Shown: positions 20,157-31,700 of the stretch, piece by piece | How the letters are laid out: each line of letters opens with the position of its first letter | Numbering within the stretch: the first letter of the stretch is position 1 | From: Pedobacter sp. HDW13 | Lineage (GTDB): Bacteria; Bacteroidota; Bacteroidia; Sphingobacteriales; Sphingobacteriaceae | Direction: 5' to 3' | Assembly: GCF_011303555.1 (NCBI RefSeq) | Contig: NZ_CP049868.1 | Coordinates: 4,960,001-5,024,000, forward strand | Length of the DNA: 64,000 nt | Position numbers and translations under genes: made by a program | Notes under the pieces: generated by a model | What the model was told of the DNA's origin: nothing | What the model saw: the letters and a program-made list of their open reading frames with translations, nothing else | Database searches by the model: none

Positions 20157-21131
20157 ATGATGAAGAAATTAATAAAATTAATAGCAGGTTCGTTCATGTT
20201 GCTTTCGCAGGGTGTATTTGCCCAGCAAGATGCCCAGTACAGCCAATACATGTTTAATGGTATATACATTAATCCGGCTTATGCGGGTTATAAAGAAGTG
20301 TTAAATGTGCATAGCTTTTACCGTAGCCAGTGGACGGGTATTACAGGTGCACCCCGAAGCATGTCGCTGGCAGTTGATGCCATTGCCAATAGTGGCAATG
20401 TAGGTTTAGCTTTGCAAATAGCAAGCGATAAACTGGGCGCACAGAATAACCTGAGCATTTACGGCAACTATGCTTACCGCATTAGGCTGAACGATGATGG
20501 CAGCTCTCGCCTGGCCTTAGGTTTTGGTGTAGGCATGGCGCAGTTGGGTATAGATGGTTCGATGCTTAATCCCAACAATCCGGAACCTAACCAACCGGTA
20601 GGCATGCAGAGTACCATTGTACCCGATGCAAGGGCAGGCGTGTATTTTGCCAACGATAAATACTACGCTGGTTTTTCGGCCGATAACCTGATTGCCACTT
20701 ATATCGATATCGATCGTTATGCTTTTATTCCACAGCCCAAACCACACTATTATTTAACAGCAGGCGCATTGTTTCCGCTTAACGAAAATTTTCAGATCAA
20801 GCCTTCTTTTTTATTGAAAGACGATCGAGGTGGGCCAACCAGCTTAGATGTAAACGCCTTTTTAATGATCAAAGATTTTATCTGGATTGGGGGCTCTTAC
20901 CGTACAGGAGTTAAATTGTATGATAAAAGTTACCTTCAGAAAGATCTTACGCCACGCAACTCTGCGGTTGCAGCTATACAGATCTTTCCTTCAGAAAAAT
21001 TAAGAATAGGTTATGGTTACGATTTCTCTATTGGCCCTTTACAAGGCTATAGCGGCGGTACTCATGAGGTTTCTATTGCCTATTCTTTTATCAGGCAAAA
21101 CATCAGATTGGCAACCCCAAGGGTGTTCTAG
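20157..21131 (+). CDS. PorP/SprF family type IX secretion outer-membrane protein 1
   Basis: A 324-aa protein of the PorP/SprF family (TIGR03519). It has a signal peptide (cleavage near VFA-QQ) and the family start QDAQYSQYMFNGIYINPAYAGY, then a beta-barrel-type alternating sequence ending in aromatic F. In Flavobacterium johnsoniae SprF is needed for secretion of the giant adhesin SprB, and proteins with type B C-terminal domains commonly have a PorP-like partner nearby. The gene starts 11 bp after giant gene 1, so co-transcription and a dedicated partnership are likely. By hand comparison it differs from the second copy (47843-48814) at about 15 of 323 positions, six of them in the signal peptide. 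Two adjacent ATGs (20157, 20160) are possible starts. Confidence 0.93.
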   Translation: MMKKLIKLIAGSFMLLSQGVFAQQDAQYSQYMFNGIYINPAYAGYKEVLNVHSFYRSQWTGITGAPRSMSLAVDAIANSGNVGLALQIASDKLGAQNNLSIYGNYAYRIRLNDDGSSRLALGFGVGMAQLGIDGSMLNPNNPEPNQPVGMQSTIVPDARAGVYFANDKYYAGFSADNLIATYIDIDRYAFIPQPKPHYYLTAGALFPLNENFQIKPSFLLKDDRGGPTSLDVNAFLMIKDFIWIGGSYRTGVKLYDKSYLQKDLTPRNSAVAAIQIFPSEKLRIGYGYDFSIGPLQGYSGGTHEVSIAYSFIRQNIRLATPRVF

Positions 21132-21215
21132 ACAAAATAACTTAATTGTGTATAATAATATTTACACTTTTAGACAAAAAATAACTTACATTAGCGTACA
21201 AAAAAATAACTTTTT
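21131..21215 (+). promoter_or_regulatory. Three direct repeats upstream of the response regulator
   Basis: GACAAAATAACTTA (21131-21144), GACAAAAAATAACTTA (21173-21188) and ACAAAAAAATAACTTTTT (21198-21215) share ACAAAA(n)TAACTT, differing mainly in the A-run length. They fill the 111-bp gap before the response-regulator ATG at 21243. Such iterated sites could bind a NarL-type regulator, perhaps its own product. The region is AT-rich, so chance similarity remains possible. Confidence 0.35.
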
Positions 21216-21242
21216 ATTAACTTGCAGAATATTATAAAAACA

Positions 21243-21890
21243 ATGAAAACAAAAAATGCTGTTAGCGGCTTCACTGTGCTTATTGCCGATGATCATGAGA
21301 TCATTCGTCGCGGCTTAAAAGGTTTAATATCAGACTTTTGGCCGGGTGTCGAAATTATTCATGCATCAACCCTCGAGCAGGCGCTTGTTGAGGCAGAGAA
21401 ATCGCCAAGTTTAATTATCATTGATGTAAACTTGCCAGGCGGTAACAACCTTAAAGTAATCGATCAACTTAAATTGGTTCAGCCAAATGCAAAAATTCTA
21501 GTATTTTCTTCATTAAACGAGAATATTTATGCCGTTCCATATTTAAAATCGGGTGCATCAGGTTATTTAACTAAAAATGCTGAAGAATCAGAAATTGTGA
21601 TTGCGATTACCACAATTCTGGCTGGTAGCCGTTACTCGAGCAGAAACGTTAAAGAAAATATGTTCAATAGCATATTGGGTAACGATGCCGATAATCCGTT
21701 TACTAAACTTTCGGGCAGAGAACTTGAAGTAGCAGAGCTTTTAACCAAAGGCATTGGTGTATTAGAGATCTCTAACCAGTTAAATCTTCAAATGGGTACA
21801 GTAAGTACGTATAAATTGAGGCTTTTCCAAAAATTAAAAATAAAGAGCATCATCGAACTTGCCGAAAAAATGAGCATTTACGAAAGATAA
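21243..21890 (+). CDS. NarL/FixJ (LuxR-type) response regulator
   Basis: A 215-aa two-component response regulator. The receiver domain covers ~residues 10-125, with the acidic pair D16-D17, phospho-acceptor D61 (IIIDVNLPGG) and the conserved lysine K111 (GYLTK). A LuxR-type helix-turn-helix follows at ~150-210 (LSGRELEVAELLTKGIGVLEISNQL, then TVSTYKLRLFQKLKI). The ATG at 21243 is preferred over an in-frame TTG seven codons earlier. No histidine kinase is in the window, so it is an orphan here. Its position between the two adhesin cassettes suggests a role in their control, but nothing in the sequence proves this. A bidirectional hairpin closes the gene. Confidence 0.92.
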   Translation: MKTKNAVSGFTVLIADDHEIIRRGLKGLISDFWPGVEIIHASTLEQALVEAEKSPSLIIIDVNLPGGNNLKVIDQLKLVQPNAKILVFSSLNENIYAVPYLKSGASGYLTKNAEESEIVIAITTILAGSRYSSRNVKENMFNSILGNDADNPFTKLSGRELEVAELLTKGIGVLEISNQLNLQMGTVSTYKLRLFQKLKIKSIIELAEKMSIYER

Positions 21891-21912
21891 AAAGAGTATT
21901 TTACTCTTTTTA
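21890..21912. terminator. Bidirectional terminator between convergent genes
   Basis: AAAAGAGTA (21890-21898) and TACTCTTTT (21902-21910) form a perfect 9-bp stem with a 3-nt loop. There are T-runs after it on the + strand and after it on the - strand (the A-run at 21890-21893 read in reverse). It overlaps the response-regulator stop and the stop of the small - strand gene, so it can end both transcripts. Confidence 0.75.
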
Positions 21913-22083
21913 TCTTTCTCTGTTTTTATTTTTGGTGCCCAATCCGCTTTCTCCCGATTCGTTGCGAGTGGAGCCTGCCTGTCCAAACTTATCCGATGAG
22001 CCAGCTCCATTTTGATCAAAAGATGCTTTTTCTTTTGAAGTCCCTTTTATTTTTTCTTTATTTTCTTTCCGGTGAGTATTCAT
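21910..22083 (-). CDS. Small hydrophilic protein, 57 aa
   Basis: ATG at 22083-22081 to TAA at 21912-21910. The product is 57 aa, strongly polar, rich in K, E, S, G and N, starting MNTHRKENKEKIKGTSKEKA and ending GLGTKNKNRER, with no cysteine, signal peptide or membrane segment. Composition, a plausible start and a shared terminator with the convergent response regulator argue for a real gene rather than a chance frame. An overlapping 61-aa frame on the same strand (21834-22019) runs into the response-regulator gene and is considered a shadow. I do not recognise a family. Disordered stress-related small proteins of this kind occur in Bacteroidota, but that is only a compositional resemblance. 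Confidence 0.55.
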   Translation of the reverse strand: MNTHRKENKEKIKGTSKEKASFDQNGAGSSDKFGQAGSTRNESGESGLGTKNKNRER

Positions 22084-22183
22084 GATTCTATGTATTTGTC
22101 TGCAATAGAAACATTTTAAAACAAGCGAAGGTTTTGTTTGATGATTATATCTTTTTATTTAGCCACGTCAACTCATTAAGACC

Positions 22184-22381
22184 TCAAAGCATGCAATTGA
22201 TAGTCTTGATATTGTGTAATTTATTGTGAATAGAGGAGCACAATTTTAATACAAATTTTAAGTTTATTATACACAAAATGGTGTATGGCTTTACTTTCTC
22301 TACATAAGCGTTTAGCCGCAAACTTTCCAAATATTTTAAGATTGTACAGTAGTTTTCTTCCGAAGTAGGTTTAATAACCAT
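22184..22381 (-). CDS. Possible small protein, 65 aa
   Basis: A - strand frame starting MVIKPTSEENYCTILKYLES. The first ~34 residues look like a genuine small Bacteroidota protein (loosely like the start of DUF2683-type proteins). The rest is hydrophobic, Asn/Ile-rich and atypical, so the gene may be decayed or the frame spurious. A perfect FNR-type dyad sits 41 bp upstream of the start. It is reported because nothing else occupies this stretch. Confidence 0.25.
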   Translation of the reverse strand: MVIKPTSEENYCTILKYLESLRLNAYVEKVKPYTILCIINLKFVLKLCSSIHNKLHNIKTINCML

Positions 22382-22421
22382 CAGTTAGATAGCGGTATAG
22401 CTTCAGGTTGTACACTAGTAG

Positions 22422-22435
22422 TTGATCCAGATCAA
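22422..22435. promoter_or_regulatory. Perfect FNR-type box A
   Basis: TTGAT-CCAG-ATCAA is an exact match to the FNR-family consensus TTGAT-N4-ATCAA. It lies 310 bp upstream of the giant gene 2 ATG and 41 bp upstream of the doubtful - strand 65-aa frame, so it could serve either direction. Its start is 75 bp from the start of box B, about seven helical turns. Confidence 0.55.
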
Positions 22436-22496
22436 TAATTTATAAATAATCCGATTTACAGAACTCCGTTTAGGCACAATTAGACCATGATTTTTT

Positions 22497-22510
22497 TTGA
22501 TAAAAATCAA
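22497..22510. promoter_or_regulatory. Perfect FNR-type box B
   Basis: TTGAT-AAAA-ATCAA is a second exact match to TTGAT-N4-ATCAA, extended by two more symmetric bases on each side (TTTTGAT/ATCAAAA). Its centre is about 90 bp upstream of the start site predicted from the TATCTTTG box. That distance is compatible with an upstream activator site, but this is inference. Confidence 0.58.
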
Positions 22511-22580
22511 AATATAATTTTTTGTAGGATTAATTGTACGATTTTCTCTGTTAAGGTAAAAAACGTGATACTTAATAATA

Positions 22581-22588
22581 TATCTTTG
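22581..22588 (+). promoter_or_regulatory. Candidate -7 element (TATCTTTG) of giant gene 2
   Basis: TATCTTTG is an exact TAnnTTTG match 143 bp upstream of the ATG at 22732. No clear -33 TTTG is present at normal spacing, which would fit a promoter that needs an activator such as the FNR-type protein. Confidence 0.42.
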
Positions 22589-22621
22589 CAGCTGATTGAA
22601 GCAATGAGTAAAAATTTATTA

Positions 22622-22650
22622 TATTCTTAAAACCACAGGTTTTAAGAATA
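22622..22650 (+). promoter_or_regulatory. Perfect 13-bp hairpin in the leader of giant gene 2
   Basis: TATTCTTAAAACC (22622-22634) is the exact reverse complement of GGTTTTAAGAATA (22638-22650), with a 3-nt loop. No T-tract follows, so it is not a normal terminator. It lies between the predicted start site and the ATG at 22732. It could stabilise the very long mRNA, bind a protein, or act as a DNA operator. Confidence 0.55.
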
Positions 22651-22731
22651 CGTAAGTATGGGAATGTGGAATAGCACGAAATAAATTTATTGCAACAGTG
22701 CTCTTTCAATTATGACGATCATCTCCCGTGT

Positions 22732-25700
22732 ATGAATAAAAATTTACCTTCTCATTCCTTGTGCCTTTCTTTGTCTAAAACTTTTGTTTTTTTTAAACCA
22801 CTGGCAAGCCGTTTTAGTCGCTTTTTAGTTTTCTTAATGTTGTTTTTGCTTGCCAATATTGGCTTAACGAAAGCACAAACTTATAAAACCCATTATATTG
22901 CTCCGGCTCCTTGGCAATACTGGAGCCAGGCCAACGAGCTGGTGGTTACCACCAACACATCGGGAACGTCGGTAACGGTAAAGAAAAGTGATGGAACGCT
23001 GGTTACTACGCTTACGCCAACGCCAACAGCACCTGCTGTGTATCGCTTCGTAGGGAATCCAAATACAGTTTCGGCCAATGCCTTAAATACCATATTAAAC
23101 GATCGTGGAATTATTGTAGAAGGTAATAATCCGATTACGGTAAACATCCGGAATGTGGCTTCTGATGCCTACACTGATGCCAATATTAAAGGAAATTCGG
23201 CGCTATTCAGTTTTGGAGATGCGGCTATTGGTACTTCTTTCAGGGTAGGTTATTACAGGGATGGCTTAAGTAATGTGGTGTACAGTGTAATGGCTGTTGA
23301 AAATAATACCACTGTGAAATTAAACGGAACGGCTATCACTACTTTAAATGTTGGACAAAGTTATATTTTTCAAACTCCCATTGGTGGATTAGTAGAAAGT
23401 TCGGCTCCTGTAGTGATGAATTCGGGCTCTAATTTAGATGCACCTGCAGGCTGCGGCGATGGTGTTTTTAACCCGGTACCACCTGTTACCTCTTTGGGGA
23501 GCGAGTACCTGGTAATTAGAAGTGCAGGTAATTCTACTGCAGAGCAGACCACAATTGTGGCTACACAAGCGAACACCACTTTAACCGTAACCAATTATAA
23601 TGCTAATGGTACTTTAACCTCAACAAATACTTATAATTTAGTTGCGGCGGGTAGTTTTGTAACCATCGTTAACGGTGTTTCAGGAAGTCAATACAGTACA
23701 TCAAGGATTTTGGCAACTAAGAATGTAGTAGCCTATTCAGGTACAGCAGATGGATGTGAGGTAGATATGCTTACATTGGCTCCGGTAACGTCATGTGGAG
23801 GTAGTTTGGTGGCCAAAACCTATAAATTTAGGGGCAGTGGTGGGGGAGATTTGCCATATTTTGGCTATATCACCACTAAGAGTGCAACCGATAAGGTATT
23901 TTTAACCACAACTGGTGGTACTACCAATTATACCAATACCGACTTAGAATCGATTGCAGGTGTTGGCGTAAGGCGACAACTGGGAAGTACCGGGAATTAT
24001 ATTATCGATTTTACCAATACGAACATTGGTACACCGGCAGCCTTAACCTTTACAAGTGCTACCAGGATGAACATTGCCATGGTACAAAGTGGTGGTGGTT
24101 ATTCCATGTCTAATTTTATTACACCTTTGCCCGAGCAGGCGCTGAAACCAACCCTAACCCAACCAACTTGTAGTAGTGCAACCTTAACTGCCGATCCCTC
24201 GGGCGTTGCGCCATTCCAATGGTACTTTAATGGGGTTGCAATTGCTGGTGCAACCGGGAATAGTTATACCCCAACCGAATCAGGAACATATACCATTACC
24301 TCGCGACTAAGTTGTGGTACAAGTGCACAATCTTTACCTGTAACCGTAGCTTTATGTAATGTTGACAGGGCAATTACCAAAACAGTAGATAATTCAACTC
24401 CTGCAGTAAACGGATCAATAAAATTTACCGTAACTGCCAGTAATATTGGTGTGGGGACTGCGCTTGGGGTATCAGTAACCGATTTACTAAAATCGGGCTA
24501 TACTTACGTAAGCCACACTGCATCTGCCGGAACATCGTATACGAGCGGTACTGGTCTCTGGAACGTGGGTTCGTTAGGCTCAAATGCATCAGCTACGCTG
24601 GTAATTACGGCTAAGGTAAATGCCTCTGGCGATTATAGCAACACGGCTACCATAACCGGAACACAAACCGATCCTAACACCGCAAATGATGCTGTTACCA
24701 TCAGTACAACACCGACTACAGCTATTTCTTTAACTTCTGCTGCTTCTACCGATGCTCAAAGCATTTGTATAGGCTCGGCCATTACCAATATTACCTATTC
24801 TATTGGCGGTACAGCAACAAATGTTAATGTAACGGGTTTGCCGGCCGGTGTTACCTCCAGTTATAATACAAGTACCAAGGTGCTTACTATTTCCGGAACA
24901 CCAAGTGCAACAACTAGCGGTGCCCAGGTTTATACCGTAACCACCACAGGTGGAAACCCTAACGTATCGGCATCGGGAACCATACAGGTAAATGGCTTGG
25001 TAGGTACGCCGGTATTTACTGCCGGAAGCAGTTCTACCAGGTGCCAGGGAGCGGGTACGCAAACCTATGCGGCAACTGCAACTAACGCAACTAGTATTAC
25101 CTACAGTATCAATACTACCAGTTCGCAGGCAGTAATTAACGCTACAACTGGTGAGGTTACTTTTTCGCCTGTGTTTTCGGGTACCGCAACCATTACTGCA
25201 ACTGCAGCAGGTTGTACGCCTAAAACGGCTACCCATACCATTACCATTACTTCTACCGGAACCATTACAGGTGCTTCGCCGGTTTGTAGCGGCAGTAACG
25301 GAACCTTAACATTGGGCAATACCACAGCTACCCCGGTAAGGTGGGAATATTCTACCGATAACGGTACCACCTGGAGTACATATTTGCCTAATACCACCTC
25401 AACTACTTTAAATTATACCAACCTTAACGTTACAACTTCTTTCAGGGCAATTGTAACAGGTGGAGGTTGTGCAGAAGCATCATCAACGCCGGTAACCATC
25501 AGTGTAACTACCAGGCCAAGTATTGCTAATCAGAGCTATAATTTATGTGTATCGGGCTCTTTCAATTTTGCCCCGGTAGATGCTCCTGCAGGTACCACTT
25601 ATAGCTGGTCGGCTCCCACCATATCAGGTGGTACGGTTACTGGTGGAACTTCAGGCACTGCTGCCAGCTCTGTTTCACAAACTTTAACCAATACCGGAAC

Positions 25701-28700
25701 TACTACAGCTACCGCGGTTTATACCGTTACGCCAACCAATGCAGGTTGTGCGGGTACTGCTTTTACCATCACAGTAGTTATTGGGCCAAATATTTCTGCT
25801 TCGGCTGCAAATCCCCCTACTTTATGTAGCAATGGCACTTTCTCAGTAACGCCTACAAGCAATATTGTCAATTTAAAATATACCTGGACAGCCAGCCTGA
25901 TTAGTGGAAGCAATGTTACCGGCTTTAGTAATGGTACAACAGCCGTTAGTGCGCCAATTAGCCAAACTCTGGTTAACAGCTCGGCTGCCACTGCAACCGT
26001 TCGCTACACCGTAACACCGGTGTTGGATAACTGTAGTGGTAACACATTTACCTTTGATGTAAACGTACAGAGCGCGGTTACCGTCGGAGCAATTGCTGCC
26101 AGCCAAACCATCTGTACCAATACTGCTCCAGCCCCGATCAGTTCTACCACAGGTGGAACAGGAGCAGGCACAATAACTTATATATGGGAAAATTCTACCA
26201 ACGGTACCACCTGGAATATCATTAGTGGTGCAAACGCTGGAACTTATACGCCGGGTGCTTTAACCCAAACTACCCAATACCGCAGAACAACGGTATCAAC
26301 CTTAAACGGAGTTGCCTGCCAGTCGGCAGCTACAACGCCGGTAATCATTACCGTGGGTACAGCGAGTACCATCACAACTCAGCCAGTTAACCAAAATGTA
26401 AGGGCTTTATCTAATGTTACCTTAAATGTAGCCACCACAGGTGGTACTGGTACCAGCCAATATCAGTGGCAGGTAAGCACCAATAATGGTACAAGCTTTA
26501 GCAATATTTCCAACAGCAGTTTATATAGCGGGGCAACAACCAATACCTTAACCATTACGGGGGTAAACAGCACCATGGAAGGTTACAAGTACCGGGTTTT
26601 GATTACCCAAAGCGATAATGCCTGTGCGAGCGTAATTTCTAATGTAGTCAACCTAACTATCGATTCTGATCGCGATGGGGTGCCAGATAGCGTCGACCTC
26701 GACGACGACAATGACGGTATTTTAGATACAGTTGAAGGAACCGCTGATTTTGACCGCGATGGTATTCCAAATTACCTGGATGTAGATTCGGATAACGATG
26801 GTATTGTTGATGCCATAGAATCGAATGGAAATCCTAACAATGATCCTGATAAAGATGGTAAATTTGGTACAGGTGCATTTGCAGATGTTAACGGAAACGG
26901 ATTAATCGATACTTTAGATCCGGCCGCTGGTGGTACAGCACTGGTTATTCAGGATAAAGACAAAGATGGCAAACCAAACTACCTTGATCTTGACTCGGAT
27001 GGTGATGGAATTCCGGATACTTACGAAGCAGCATTTTACATTATTGACGGTGAAAACGATGGTATTATTGGTACAGGGGCGATAGTTGATGCGGATAAAG
27101 ATGGACTTTCAGATTTGAATGATCCGGATTTTGTAACCATTAGCACCTTATTTAATCAGGATCGCGATTTCGACGGACTTTCAAATTACCTGGACATTGA
27201 TAATGATAACGATGGAATTATCGATAATATTGAAGGCTTGCCTACAAGTTTATACGTGGCACCAAAAGGCCTGGATACCGACGGTGATGGTATTGATGAT
27301 GCTTATGATGTAAACAATGGCGGCGCCGTTTCAGGTTACTCAAACATTGATGGAGGTAGTGCGCCCGATTACGTAGATACAGATGCCGATAATGACGGAT
27401 TTAGGGATTGGCTTGAAAACGCAGTAAATAGTTCTTTAGAGGTTGACGTAAAAAATAACCAAACCGGCGCTGCTGGTGCCGATGGCATTATGGATTTATT
27501 GCCGGATGCAGATGGCGATGGATTGGCTGATATTTATGATAACGATAATGGCAATACCAGTCCTATAGGTTACGCTACAAACGCTGGTCAAACGCCCCTT
27601 TCGATGCCCGATACGCAGACACCGGGTGGTGACAGGGATTGGAGATCAACATCAGATTACGATAGGGATGGTGTGCCTGACGGTATTGATTTAGATGATG
27701 ATAACGACGGAATTTTAGATACGGTAGATGGTTTTACCGATGACGGTGGCCGCGATGGTTTGCCTAACTACCACGATTTGGATTCGGATGGTGACGGCAT
27801 TCCGGATGTGATTGAAGCCGGTGGTTCTGATCCTGATAACAACGGTTTACCTGGCATTGGTTTAATCGGCCCCTCAGATGTTGATGCCAATGGTGTTCCT
27901 TTAGCGGCTAACGGAGGCTATACCCCACCAGATAAAGATGGTGATGGTATTCCGAATTTCAGGGATTTAGATTCTGATGGTGACGGCATTTTTGATGTAA
28001 CCGAAAACGGAGGCCCTGATCCCGATGGCGATGGAAAAGTAGGTACCGGTTTAACCAACGATTTTGATAATGATGGTATCGTAGATATTGTGGATGACTA
28101 CAATAACCTTACTGGTTCTTTGGCTGGCGATCCTTCAGGTACACCAATGACCGTAAAAGATGCAGATGGTGATGGTATTCCAAATTACCTTGATCTGGAT
28201 TCGGATGGCGATGGTATTAAAGATTCTGTAGAAGGTACCACCGATACAGATGGAGATGGCATTCCGAACTACCTGGATCTTGATTCAGATGGTGATGGTA
28301 TTTCGGATAATATCGAAGCACAAAGTACTGCCGGCTATATTGCACCTTCGGGTACTGATACCAATCAGGATGGTATAGATAATGCTTATGGAACTGGTCT
28401 GGTTCCTGTAGATACAGATGGTGATGGTAAGCCCGATTATTTGGATTTAGATTCGGATAATGATGGCGATAGCGATACGATAGAAGCTTATGATACGGAT
28501 AATAACGGAGTAGCCAATGTAGTAGCTGTGGGTGCAGATGCTGATAAAGATGGTTTAGATGATGCGTTCGATAATAATGATGCGGCCTATAATCCAACTA
28601 ACGGACAAACACCTGCTTCATTCCCTAATTTAGATACACCGGGTACTGCGGAAAGGGATTGGCGTGAAGATTATAACATTGCTCCGGTAGCTACGGTACC

Positions 28701-31700
28701 TGCTTCAATTTCATTGGTAGAAGATACGCCAAAAGCATTAACCGGAATCAGTTTTGCCGACGCCGACGGAGGTAGCCTGAATGAAGTGGTCACTTTAAGC
28801 GTGCCTGCAGGACAGGGTACTTTAACCGCTACCAGCGAAGCAGGTATTGCAGTTACAGGAACTGGCACCAACAGCATAACCATTACCGGAAGTACAGCAG
28901 CTGTTAATGCTTTTATTACAGCCAGCAAAGTAACTTATAACCCTGCAGCCAATGCAAATGGTAATGTTACCCTAACAGTAGGAATAAACGATCAGGGCAA
29001 TACCGGTGGGCCGGCATTAACCGATAGCAAAACAGTAACCTTAAGCATTCAGCCGGTTAACGATATTCCAACAGTAGCTAATGTGACTAAAAACGGAACT
29101 GAAGATACCAATGTTACTTTTACTGCTGCTGATTTTACCAGCCAGTTTACAGATGTTGATGGTACTTTGGCTAAAATACAGGTGTTAAGTTTACCATCGG
29201 CAGCGCAAGGTTTGCTTAAACTAAATGGCGTTAATGTAACTGCGGGACAGGAAATTGCAACCGCAGATTTGGCCAACCTGGTTTTTGTACCAGCAGCTAA
29301 CTTTAATGGAAATGTATCATTCAGCTACAATGGTAGCGATGGTACTGCTTATGCAGCTACACCGGCTAATGTAAACATTAATATTGCCGCGGTTAACGAT
29401 AACCCGGTAATTACTGCCGTACCGAAAGCAGGTACTGAAGATGTAACTTTAACCTTTACAGCCAGCGATTTTACCAATCAGTTTACCGATGCGGATGGCG
29501 ATGCACTGGCCAAAATCCAGATCGTAACCTTGCCACCGGCCGCACAGGGGGTATTGAAATTAAATGGAACCAATATTGTTGCTGGTCAGGAAATAACTGC
29601 GGCTAATCTAGCAAACATCACCTTTGTTCCGGCACCTAACTTTAATGGCGCAGTTACCTTTAAATGGAATGGTAGCGATGGTACAGCATATGCAACTGCA
29701 CAAAATGATGTAAATATTGTTATTGCGGCAGTTAACGATATCCCAACCATTAACAACATCAGCTTAACTACTGCTGAAGATGTTAACCTGCCGTTTACGC
29801 TGACTAATTTTAGCAGCAACTTTAGCGATTTGGAAGGCGATGCATTGGCCAAAATCCAGTTGTCTAACCTTCCTCCAAATACACAGGGAACACTGCTGCT
29901 AAACGGATCGGCCATAACCGCCGGTCAGGAAATTTTAGCATCGGATATTGCCAATCTGGTTTTTGCTCCTGCCTTAAACTTTAACGGAAATGTGAGCTTT
30001 AACTGGGCTGGAAGCGACGGCACTTCATACTCGTCAGTTGCTACAGTTAATATTTCGGTTACTCCAGTAAATGATCCACCGGTTGTAGATAACTTTAACA
30101 AATCCGGAAATGAAGATACGGTTATACCTTTTGTACCTGCCGATTTTACCGGTCACTATACCGATGCCGAAAATAATGCTTTAACTAAAATTCAGGTGGT
30201 AAGCCTGCCAGCTAATGGCCTGCTTAAATTAAACGGTATAAATATTACCGCCGGACAAGAAATTAACAGCGCTGATTTAGATAAAATAACCTTTACGCCT
30301 GATGCCAATTTTAATGGCGCGGCAAACTTTAACTGGAATGGATTTGACGGAACAGTTTACGCTACAGCGGCTAAAACGGTTACCATTACCATCAATCCAA
30401 TAAACGACGCACCATCTTTTGTAAAAGGTGCCGACCAGCTTATTAATGCCAATACCGGTGCACAAACCGTAAACAACTGGGCTTCGGCTATTGCCGCAGG
30501 ACCAACTGATGAGGTGGCCACGCAAACGGTAAACTTTAGTCTGACCAATAACAATAATGCTGCATTTACAGTACAACCAGCTATCGATGCTTCAGGTAAT
30601 TTAACTTACACGTCTGCCGCTAATTTTACAGGTAAGGTTACGGTAACAGTTGTATTAAACGATAACGGAGGTACTGCAAATGGCGGAGTAAACCAAAGCG
30701 CATCGCAAACTTTCATCATTTCGGTTAAACCGGTAGGGGTAACCGACAACATCAATACTTTGGTAAATACACCGGTAACTACCGATGTTAAAGCCAATGA
30801 TGGTGCAAGTGCAACTAATGCCACTGTATTGGCTGGTAACGGAGCACATGGTACAACCACTGTTGATGGAACCGGAAAAGTAACTTACACACCAAATACA
30901 GGTTATACCGGAACAGATAGCTATACCTATACTTTAACCACTGCCGATGGGGTAGTGAGCGATCCGGTTACGGTTAATGTGAGCATTTACCCGACAGTTG
31001 TATTGTCAGGACCTGCTTTAGTTAACGAAAATGCAGGTACGGTTAATTATACCGTTACGCTTACCGGTACGCCTGGTACAACACTGGCTTCACCGGTTAC
31101 TGTGGTAACAGCGATTACGCCTAATACCAGCAATGCAGCCGATTATAACTTTACAAGTTCGACCATTACTTTCCCTGCAGGGGCAGTTGTAGGCGCAGCA
31201 AGTGGTACCATTACTTTCCCGGTTACCATTGTTGATGATAATATCCTGGAAAGCACGGAGAGTTATACCGTATCTGTCGGATCAATAGCCGGCCCGGCAT
31301 CTTTGGGTAATGCAAGTGTTGCTACATCAATTACCGATAACGACAATGCATCAGTAGCCATTAACAATGTTACAGTGGCCGAAAATGTAAATGGTGGTGT
31401 GGCTACTTTTACAGTAACCTTAACCGGTGCGGTACAAAATAGTTTTATCGTTAATTTTGCAACGGCCGATGGTACTGCTGTTCAACCAGGCGATTATACC
31501 GCAACAACTGGTACAGTTACTTTCCCGGCAGGATCGGTAAGTGGCGCAACACAAACCTTTACCGTTCCGGTTATTAACGATAACATTACCGAAACAAGCG
31601 AAACCTTTACCGCTACACTTTCTGGAATAACCGGACTTACCACCATTGCTACCGCAACTGGTACAGCTACCATTACCGATAACGACCCTGCAACCGTAAG

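Larger units (their letters stand above)
22084..22731 (+). other. Regulatory intergenic region before the second giant gene
   Basis: About 650 bp, apart from the doubtful 65-aa frame. It holds two perfect FNR-type dyads, a TAnnTTTG box and a 13-bp hairpin, each listed separately. This is unusually dense for a Bacteroidota intergenic region and suggests a controlled promoter for the 25-kb gene. Confidence 0.6.

Noticed and set aside
21834..22019. 61-aa - strand frame
   Set aside because: It overlaps the response-regulator gene and runs through its terminator; the 57-aa frame in the same place has better composition and fits the terminator.
22690..22731. TTG at 22690 as start of giant gene 2
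   Set aside because: It is a rare start codon adding 14 residues; the ATG at 22732 leads directly into the signal peptide.
28217..28597. 126-aa - strand frame rich in H and Y
   Set aside because: It is antisense to the Asp-rich thrombospondin-3-like repeats; GAT codons read in reverse give this composition.
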